From positions 28,148,669 through 28,212,668 of the forward strand of contig OY992834.1 in NCBI GenBank assembly GCA_963921425.1: a stretch of DNA of 64,000 nucleotides, in the 5' to 3' direction. The translations under genes and the position numbers were made by a program. Position 1 is the stretch's first letter; each line of letters starts with the position of its first letter. The notes below the pieces were generated by a model. The model did not search any database and was not told where the DNA came from. It worked only from the letters and a program-made list of their open reading frames with translations. Below, piece by piece: positions 55,841 through 64,000 of this stretch. The stretch is from Dryas octopetala (lineage: Eukaryota; Streptophyta; Magnoliopsida; Rosales; Rosaceae).

Positions 55841-56705
55841 CAGCAGCTGCAGCATCTCAATACCGGGCTTGCAGAATATAGACATATAATATGAGGGGCA
55901 GCTAGAGAAGAAAATAGGCATGCAAAAAAGACTGAAATGCCCTTTAATGAACAGTAACCCAAAAGAGCTGAATGGTCGTGTTAAAATGACTGTATGTGAC
56001 GACTGCAGACCAGTCAAAATGGACAAAGTTCGTACAGAACAGAACTGAGACATAAAACAGTCATGGAATTTGACGAAAAGATAGAGGAATCCTGGAAGAG
56101 TTGGAAGCAATGACACACAAGAAAAATCTACGAGTTAGATGTGCTTCAGGGATTTTATTTTTGAAAAAAAATTTGACAAAACAACAAACACAATTGAAAA
56201 GAATTAACCATCAAAGTCAACACTCTAATAGATATGGAAAATGAAAATTGCAAAATTTTATGCAAGAAAATAAACATATTTGGGAAATAGGGAGGTCAAT
56301 GCTAGCATTCAAGACTTGTTCAAGATGGAAAAACAATGTCAAAGACAACCAAAGAGGTTAAATAAGTTTCATCTACAACAAGAGATTAGAATTTAACCAC
56401 TCAAGAGAATTTCTAATTTGGGAACAAATCTTGAAAGCAAAGTTTTTCAACTCATGACAATGGCTATGAGAAAATTATTTTCATTTGTTTTGTTTAGGCA
56501 CATCCCAAGTTAAGTGCAATGATTTGGTCCAATTTTGCGACTCTTTACCCTAGAACACCATAAAAACACCTTATTTCTCCCTAGGGCCGTGACTTCTTTG
56601 GTCACACTTCCTTTTTTTTTTTTTTTTGGTTATTTTTGTATGGTGCACATTTGTTCAAATGAGGAAAACTTAGCTGAAGATGGATCATAAAAGAGAAATT
56701 ATATT
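55841..56705 (-). other. Long 3' non-coding region of the Sirevirus element
   Basis: Between the polypurine cluster and the duplicated block no frame resembles RT, RNase H or an envelope-like protein. It contains a T-run at 56611-56630. The 100-codon frame 56116-55814 has no domain. Confidence 0.6.
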
Positions 56706-58181
56706 GAAAGGCTAAATTGCATCCTCAAACAAATTGTCTTTGAAAAGTATTTAACAAGTTTGATTGACCATGACAAAGTGTTAAATAGAAAGAGATCTCA
56801 AAGCTAACATTGGACAAGAAGAAAGGATTATGCTTATTGACATAACACATGTGATGCAAGAACCTTTTTGAATATCAAAGAGAGTGTGACAAGCAATGTT
56901 AAGACCTTTCAAAATGGTTAAAAAAAACGAAACTACTTAAACCAAAGAAAGGAACTTAAACAATGAAGCACATTTAACTACAAAGAATCATGCATGTGTA
57001 CAAATGCCAATTGACTTCCGAAGACTAATGTGCTTTGGATTCTCTAAAGCCTTTGTAAAGATGTCTGCAAGTTGCTGTTCGGAAGGAACAAAAGTCAAAG
57101 TAAGAGTTCCACTCTCCACAAGATCTCGAATGAAATGATGTCTTATGTCAATATGCTTGGATCGAGTATGTTGCACCGGGTTCTTAGAGATATCTATAGC
57201 ACTCATGTTATCACAATAGATAAGAAAGGTTTTCTCATCAATTCCATAATCGGCTAACATTTGTCTCATCCAAATGAGTTGTGCACAACAACTCCCTGCT
57301 GCTATGTATTCAGCTTCAGCAGTCGACAAAGAGACAGAATTCTGCTTCTTGCTATGCCAAGACACTAAGTTATTCCCAACATAGAAAGCACCACCCGAGG
57401 TGCTCTTCAAATCATCACTACACCCAGCCCAATCAGAGTCACTGAAAGGCTAAATTGCATCCTCAAATAAATTGTCTTTGAAAAGTATTTAACAAGTTTG
57501 ATTGACCATGACAAAGTGTTAAATAGAAAGAGATCTCAAAGCTAACATTGGACAAGAAGAAAGGATTATGCTTATTGACATAACACATGTGATGCAAGAA
57601 CCTTTTTGAATATCAAAGAGAGTGTGACAAGCAATGTTAAGACCTTTCAAAATGGTTAAAAAAAACGAAACTACTTAAACCAAAGAAAGGAACTTAAACA
57701 ATGAAGCACATTTAACTACAAAGAATCATGCATGTGTACAAATGCCAATTGACTTCCGAAGACTAATGTGCTTTGGATTCTCTAAAGCCTTTGTAAAGAT
57801 GTCTGCAAGTTGCTGTTCGGAAGGAACAAAAGTCAAAATAAGAGTTCCACTCTCCACAAGATCTCGAATGAAATGATGTCTTATGTCAATATGCTTGGTT
57901 CGAGTATGTTGCACCGGGTTCTTGGAGATATCTATAGCACTCATGTTATCACAATAGATAAGAAAGGTTTTCTCATCAATTCCATAATCGGCTAACATTT
58001 GTCTCATCCAAATGAGTTGTGTACAACAACTCCCTGCTGCTATGTATTCAGCTTCAGCAGTCGACAAAGAGACAGAATTCTGCTTCTTGCTATGCCAAGA
58101 CACTAAGTTATTCCCAACATAGAAAGCACCACCCGAGGTGCTCTTCAAATCATCACTACACCCAGCCCAATCAGAGTCACT
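56706..58181 (-). repeat. 738-bp tandem duplication of the RNase H 3' region
   Basis: 56706-57443 and 57444-58181 are head-to-tail copies beginning gaaaggctaaattgcatcct. By eye only about five bases differ. Each copy contains the final 140 codons of RNase H with the stop and about 280 bases of 3' sequence. The outer copy (57410-56988) is a detached RNase H fragment with no upstream pol. Confidence 0.96.
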
Positions 58182-61100
58182 AAATCCAACCAATTTAGTG
58201 TTGGTATCATGGGTATACCACAACCCATAGTCAAGAGTCCCACTTACATATTTGATGATCCTCTTGGTTGCAAACAAATGAGATTCTTTGGGATCACTTT
58301 GGAACCTAGCACACACTCCTACAGCAAACGATATGTCCGGTCTACTAGCTGTGAGGTAGATGAGACTTCCTATCATGCTTCTATACAAGGTTTGGTCCAC
58401 TTGCTTACCACTTGGATCCCTATGAAGTTTGGAGCTTTTACTCATTGGAGTAGTAGCCACTTTAGAAGACTCAAGCCCAAACTTTTTGACCAAATTTCTA
58501 GCATACTTAGATTAGGAGATAAATATCCCACTATCTACTTGCTTAACTTGCAGCCCTAAAAAGAAATTCATTTCACCAACTAGACTCATTTCAAATTCAC
58601 TAGACATTACATCAATGAATCTCTTAACATGAAAATTTGAAGTTGAACCAAAGACAATATCATCCACATAAACTTGAGCAATCAAGACATCATTTTTTAA
58701 CCTTTTTACAAATAGGGTCTTGTCAACCGACCCTCTTTGATACCCATTGGACAACAAGTGATGAGAGAGTCTCTCATACCAAGCTCTTGGAGCTTGCTTC
58801 AGCCCATACAAGGCTTTCCTCAATTTATAAACACCATCTCTCATGTGAGGATCCTCAAAACCTTTTGGTTGTTCCACAAAAACTTCCTCATTCAAGTAAC
58901 CATTTAAAAATGCCGTTTTAACATCCATTTGATACAATTTGAACTTAAGATGGCATGCAATGGCACAAAGTAACCTAACGGACTCAAGTCTAGCAACGGG
59001 TGCAAAAGTCTCATCAAAATCAATACCCTCTAATTGAGAGTACCCTTGAGCAACAAGCCTAGCCTTGTTTCTAACTACATTCCCAAATTCATCAGATTTA
59101 TTTTTGAAGATCCATTTGGTTCCAATGACATTTGTGTTGGCTGGTCTTTCTACAAGAGTCCACACTTGGTTTCTCTCAAATTGGTTCAATTCTTCATGCA
59201 TTGCACTCACCCATTCCTCATGATTGAGTGCTTCTTTGACATTTTTAGGTTCAACAATGGACACATAGCACACATGAGCAAGTTCATTGGCCATTTGTTT
59301 TCTAGTCCTAACTGGCTGGTCTAAAGAACCTAGAATTACATCTTCACCATGGTTACACCTCACCCATCTTGGTTTTTCAGATCTGTCACTCACAGTTTTG
59401 TCATTTTGTTTGCTCTCTGACTTATCAAACTCAACATTTTTTGTGTCATCAGTAAGTTCATCACTACCTGACTTGGACTCTTCTTTAACCAAATTATTCT
59501 CTTTTGGATCAGATTGTGGGAACAATCCATCCTTATCTGCAGCCATTTCAATAGATGCATCATAATCATCTATTTTCACATTTATGGACTCCATCATAGA
59601 ATTTGTTCGCAAATTGAAAACTCTGAAAGCTCTACTGTTGGATGAATAGCCTAAAAACAGACCCTCATCACTCTTAGAATCAAATTTCCCCAAATGTTCT
59701 CTATCCCTAAGGATGTAACATGCACTCCCAAACACTCTAAAGTGTGTAACCTTAGGTTTCCTACCCTTCCACAGTTCATAGGGAGTCTTTTTGGTTCCCG
59801 GCCTAAGGTAGACTCTATTTATGATGTAACATGCTGTGTTTACCGCCTCAGCCCAGAAATGTTTAGCAAGATTTTTGCTATTCAACATCACTCTTGCCAT
59901 CTCAATCAAAACCCTATTCTTTCTCTCAACGATTCCATTTTGTTGGGGTGTTATTGGAGCTGAGAATTCATGTTTAATACCCATTTGACAACAAAACTCA
60001 TCGAATTGAGAGTTTTCAAACTCAGTTCCATGGTCTGATCTAATTCTGGACAGGGTTGACAGACTCGACATACCTTCACTGTTCAGCAGTTTCACAATCT
60101 TGACAAAATGATGAAATGTCTCCGACTTGTCCTTAAAAAATGACACTCAAGTGTACCTAGAAAAATCATCTACCATGACTAGAATGTATTTCTTTCCACC
60201 TATTGACAAGGTTTGGACAGGACCAACTAAATCCAAGTGAATTAGTTCAAGTGTCCTAGAGGTGCCTATGTCTTTGACTCTTTTGTGTGGTTCTTTGGTT
60301 TGTTTCCCCATTTGACATGAACCACAAATAAAAGTTTCGGGCTTTCCTATCTTTGGAACACCTCTAACAACCTCATGCTTAGACAACTTGTAAAGGTCAT
60401 GAACATTAATGTGACCAAGTCTTTGATGCCAAAGAGAGCTAGTGTCATCAATAGCTCTATTGCAAGTATTCTCAATTTTTTCAACATTGCCATCAAACAC
60501 ATAGCAATCATCCCTAGACCTAGGGGCATTCAAGATCTCCCTTCCTTGGGAGTCAACAATTCTACATCCACTCTTGGACATACACACTTCACCACCCCAT
60601 TCATCACAAAGTTGGCTAATACTAATCAAATTAGAATTCAGCCCATCAACAAATCTTACATTTTTCAATTCGGGTATACCGGGAATGTGTACAACCCCTT
60701 TTCCACTCACATAAGACTTCTCTCCTCCTCCAAAAGTCACACTACCACCATCATAAGGAGCAAGTGAGGTAAAGACCTCCTTATCTCCCGTCATATGTTT
60801 GAAACACCCACTATCTAGGTACCAAATGTTCCTCTTGGTGGCTGAAAAAGCATTCAAGGTTACTAGACATTTAGTGGAGCTCTTCACAACCCATCTTTGA
60901 TGTGGACTTGGCTTATTTTTGGGAAGTGGGGTGACAAGTAAGGCAATTTTGGTTACCTCTTTGAGTAGATTGTTCACTTGCTCTTGTAGAGAAATATTTC
61001 TCTTTGGTTCACTTGATTTCTTTCCTCTAAGTTTGTTGCAATTTGGTCTAATGTGACCCTTGACATGACAATAATGACAAATCGGGACAAACTTTGTTTT

Positions 61101-62777
61101 TCTAAGTGAAGTAGAACAATCAATTTGTGTGACACTTGATGTAGCTTGACTTGACTTAGAATGAGATGTATTTTGACCAATGTCAATGAAACCTAGACCC
61201 TTTTTGACACCATGATCAGATTTTGACTTGACAAAAATGGTCTTTGTGTTAGATACACTAGGACTATTTTCACTAAAACCCAAACCGGTTTTGTCACCAT
61301 GATGCTTTCCAATCCTAAGCATCCTATCAACCTTTTCAGCCCCAATGGTGAGCTCAACAATGCTCTCATTTGCTTCATGTACTTCTTTTTGAAGTTTCTC
61401 ATTCAAAGATTTAAAGTAGATGTTGCTCTCCTTGAGCACTTTGACTTGACTCTCAAAATTTTGTTTCAAGATAGCCACACTTTCTAATTCACTCTCTAAT
61501 GACTCAATCTTCTCACACAATTTCAATTTAGCATTCTTTAGTTTCTGATTTTCTTCCTTTATGCTAAGAGTTTCGGTGAAAAGTAAGTCATACTTATCAC
61601 AAAGTGCAGTGTACGACTCATCATCAGGAGCAGATTCTGAGTCAGACCCACCATCAACTTGTTCAATCTCCTTGATTGATGCAACAAATGCAACTTCATC
61701 ACCCTCAATATCGGAAGAAGACTCACAATCATTTGAGTCATCACTCTCACTATCACTCCAAGTGATTTTCATGGCTTTATTCTTACTTGAAGAATAATTC
61801 TTTCTATTATTTGCACATTCAATTGCTATGTGACCTATTCCACCACAAGTGTAACATTTCACATCTCTCTTGGTTGTTCTTCCTTCCTTAAAGTTAGACT
61901 TCCTCTCTTGTTTTCTCTCAAATGAATTCTCTCCTTGAGGTTTGAATTTGGACTCCTTAAAGTTGTTACCACTAGTCCTAGCTTCTCTCCCTTTATTTCT
62001 AAGAATTCGTCTAAATCTTTTGACAAAAAGGGCAACCTCATCATCGGACATGGATGATTTTTCACTCAAGTTTTCACTCATCTCTTTGACACTTTGCAAA
62101 GCAATATCCTTTGACTTCTTGCTGTCCCTTTCATCCATTTCAAGTTCCATCTCAAAAGTTTTAAGCTTTCCTACCAATTTACCAATTTTGAGTTCATCCA
62201 AATTTTGGACTTCTTGTATTGCATGCTTCTTAGATTGAAATCTCTTAGGTAGAGATCTAAGAACCTTTTGGACAATGGTAGACTCCTCATAAGGTTTACC
62301 TAGGGTCATGGCTTCATTTGTGAGGGCTTCCAACCTTTCATAGAACTCGGAAAATGACTCGGACTCTTTCATCCTAATTTCTTCAAATTTGGCATGTACC
62401 ATTTGAAGCTTAAGTGACCTAACTTGTTTGTCCCCTTCATGAATAACCCTAAGTTTGTTCCAAGCTTGCCTAGCCGTGACACAATGTTGTATGTGTGCAA
62501 ATTGTGAGGAAGATAGTGCAGTGACAATAGCATTTCTAGCCTTCTTGTTGGAGCTAGAGGCCGTGACTTCGGCAAAAGACCATTCGGACCTAGGCTTAGG
62601 AGTTTCAATCCCATCAACAGTTCGTGTGGGAGGAATCCACTCAACAGTGAGATACTCATATGCCAACTCGTCATAGGCATCAAGAAAAATTTCAAATTTC
62701 TCTCTCCAAGCAGCGTAGTTGCTGCCATCAAAGAATGGAGGAGAGTTGCAAGATCCTGCAACACGATCTCTTTCCAT
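57726..62777 (-). pseudogene. Sirevirus gag-pol polyprotein, two nonsense codons
   Basis: One frame of about 1,680 codons is interrupted only by TGA at 60147-60149 (Trp in relatives) and TAA at 58512-58514 (Gln in relatives). Order: GAG with F-F-D-G-S-N-Y-A-A-W and a UBN2-type core (about residues 10-240); CCHC knuckle CYTCGGIGHIAIEC (308-321); Ser/Asp/Glu-rich hinge and a long coiled coil (about 380-480); second knuckle CHYCHVKGHIRPNC (about 564-577); protease Y-L-D-S-G-C (about 652); pre-integrase W-H-Q-R-L-G-H; integrase with H-L-D-L-V-G-P and P-Q-Q-N-G; RT with [11 protein letters not shown] and Y-V-D-D; RNase H with S-T-A-E-A-E-Y, ending near 57726. No frameshift is seen. The gag part alone is intact and could still be made. 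Confidence 0.93.
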
Positions 62778-62837
62778 CTAGACACACCTAGAAAACAGAC
62801 AACACCCTAAGATCTCTCTATTTGCTTTTAGAGTAGC

Positions 62838-62849
62838 GCTCTGATACCA
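62838..62849 (-). other. Primer-binding site of the Sirevirus element
   Basis: Minus strand TGGTATCAGAGC, two bases from the upstream LTR. A perfect initiator tRNA-Met complement. Confidence 0.95.
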
Positions 62850-62851
62850 AT

Positions 62852-64000
62852 TGAAAGTTTAATTTAGGTGATCTATTCACTTAATAAACTTGATTAATTT
62901 CACTTTCAGTGATCGGACCCCAATTTTTGATTTATGTGATCATTCAGGAACTAGTCAAACAGACACAACTCAGACGATTCAGTAACTAAAATATGAAACT
63001 CCAGATTGACTTCTAAAAACCAAAAATCACTTTTGTAAACAACACAAATCAAACACACCAAAGGATCAAGTGACATTCTATACACTCAGAGGACCCATCA
63101 CAGTAGGCATCCCAGTGTTATCCACAACTACAGTGGTGTGTGATTAGCTAGACAGTTATATAAGACATATATCAATTTCAAGCATATAGCTACAGTACAG
63201 ATTTGTGTTTAAAAGTTGAGTGAGTCAGTAAGCATAACAACACAAAAAGGGAAGATGAATGCACACAAGATGTTCACCCAGAAAAACCACAAAGGGTAAA
63301 AACTGGGGGTCTTTTTCAGCTGACCGGGCAATCCATTATAGAGGAGGTTCAATACAAAGGGAGCATACAGCACACAAGCTCAATCACTAAGTCCTAAACT
63401 AAGTGGAAGCTTTCTCACCCCTTTGTGCAACTTCCATAAGCAAGGCAATCGGTCATTCATGAAGAAGGCAGCTCCAACTCCAAGCTCATCAACTCATGGC
63501 ACCAATTCACACCAAGCCCAGCAGATTCATCAATGTATAAACATGATATGCAAATTTTGGATTCTTTAAAAAGGAAAATCAACCTTCTCAAGCAAGAGGC
63601 ATGAAGAGGTTGATATAGAATCCTTCAACTAAAATCTAAAATGAATGTGTTTGAAAAATATATGAAAAGATTTAAACACTCAAACCCATTTAGAATTTTA
63701 GATGAAACAAACAAGTTCAGAAAATCATTTTGATTTTGAAGAATTAAATGAACATTTTCTGACTTGATAAAATTGAGCACTCACCCTGAAAAATACCCAG
63801 GCATGAAACCACGAAAATACACAGTGAAAATGCTCATAGACACACCAAAAAGATCTGAACAGAGTACATCATATACCCGTACACACACACACACACCAAT
63901 TCCGTGTTTGCCCGAGCCACGTGGAAGCCAATCAATGGCTGTCCACAAGAGACGAATACGGGGCATATTCTCTTTGTCCTAGAGGGGTATCCTAGTATTA
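62852..64000 (-). repeat. Upstream (5') LTR of the Sirevirus element, partial
   Basis: The first 1,149 bp (plus-strand view) of the LTR, ending where the window ends, equivalent to about 54910 in the other copy. Contains the conserved ttatataa word near 63160 and a longer CA microsatellite near 63880. Confidence 0.94.

Larger units (their letters stand above)
53765..64000 (-). mobile_element. Young Sirevirus-type Ty1/copia retrotransposon, truncated by the window end
   Basis: The downstream LTR is 53765-55426 (1,662 bp, TGAAAGTTTA...GAAACTAACA on the plus strand). The upstream LTR begins at 62852 and leaves the window after 1,149 bp. Over that overlap I count about ten substitutions plus a CA-microsatellite change, so the copy is recent. 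The minus-strand initiator tRNA-Met primer site (62838-62849), a gag with two zinc knuckles and a coiled coil, a fused pol, long LTRs and repeated polypurine tracts are Sirevirus traits. An internal tandem duplication spans 56706-58181. The target duplication cannot be checked in this window. Confidence 0.93.

Noticed and set aside
55841..56705. Possible envelope-like gene in the 3' region of the Sirevirus
   Set aside because: Some Sireviruses have one, but no long frame or membrane-protein pattern is present here.

Overview
This window is nuclear DNA of a flowering plant, most likely a eudicot; a Rosaceae-like origin is my guess and is untested. The grounds are GT/AG introns, a nucleus-encoded chloroplast protein with a transit peptide, AT-rich intergenic DNA, and classic plant transposon families (CACTA with CACTACAAGAAAA ends, Ty1/copia including a Sirevirus, MULE and hAT relatives). 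Only three ordinary host genes are supported: a small EF-hand protein (1153-1578, minus), a BCS1-type AAA-ATPase (2699-4264, minus, single exon) and a six-exon plastid Clp-protease accessory protein of the CLPT1/CLPT2 type (39333-41097, minus). They show no operon-like or functional linkage.

Nearly everything else is transposable elements and their debris. 5281-6832 is a diverged tandem duplication with AT microsatellites. 9848-18859 is a full-length 9,012-bp CACTA (En/Spm) transposon with a 14-bp perfect terminal inverted repeat, ATA target duplications and dense subterminal GGGCGACGAA-type repeats. It carries an apparently intact five-exon TNPA-like gene, and a three-exon TNP2 transposase gene broken by two in-frame stops. 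A foldback of about 250 bp sits just upstream of TNP2. 19610-20257 is a 648-bp foldback MULE-type MITE with a perfect 9-bp target duplication. 22291-26552 is an LTR retrotransposon with GATAC target duplications that carries GAG but no pol (TR-GAG-like). 28225-35560 is a decayed copia element (TTACA duplications) that seems to have landed inside a smaller inverted-repeat element. Foldback MITEs lie at 36346-36742, 37401-37800 and 41693-42058.

42070-44480 holds a ruined MuDR-type transposase gene, interrupted by an LTR-like insertion and a 260-bp tandem duplication. 45724-50564 is a complete but mutated copia element (210-bp LTRs, AGGAT duplications). 52328-53576 is a hAT-like non-autonomous element. 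From 53765 to the window end lies a young Sirevirus-type copia element with LTRs of about 1.66 kb, a long gag-pol frame with only two nonsense codons, repeated polypurine tracts, and an internal 738-bp tandem duplication of the RNase H region. Its second LTR runs off the window.

The most unusual points are the GAG-only element with its unassigned post-zinc-knuckle domain, the foldback next to the TNP2 start, and a sequence module shared between the CACTA's internal tandem array and separate foldback MITEs in this window. No tRNA, rRNA or CRISPR was seen.
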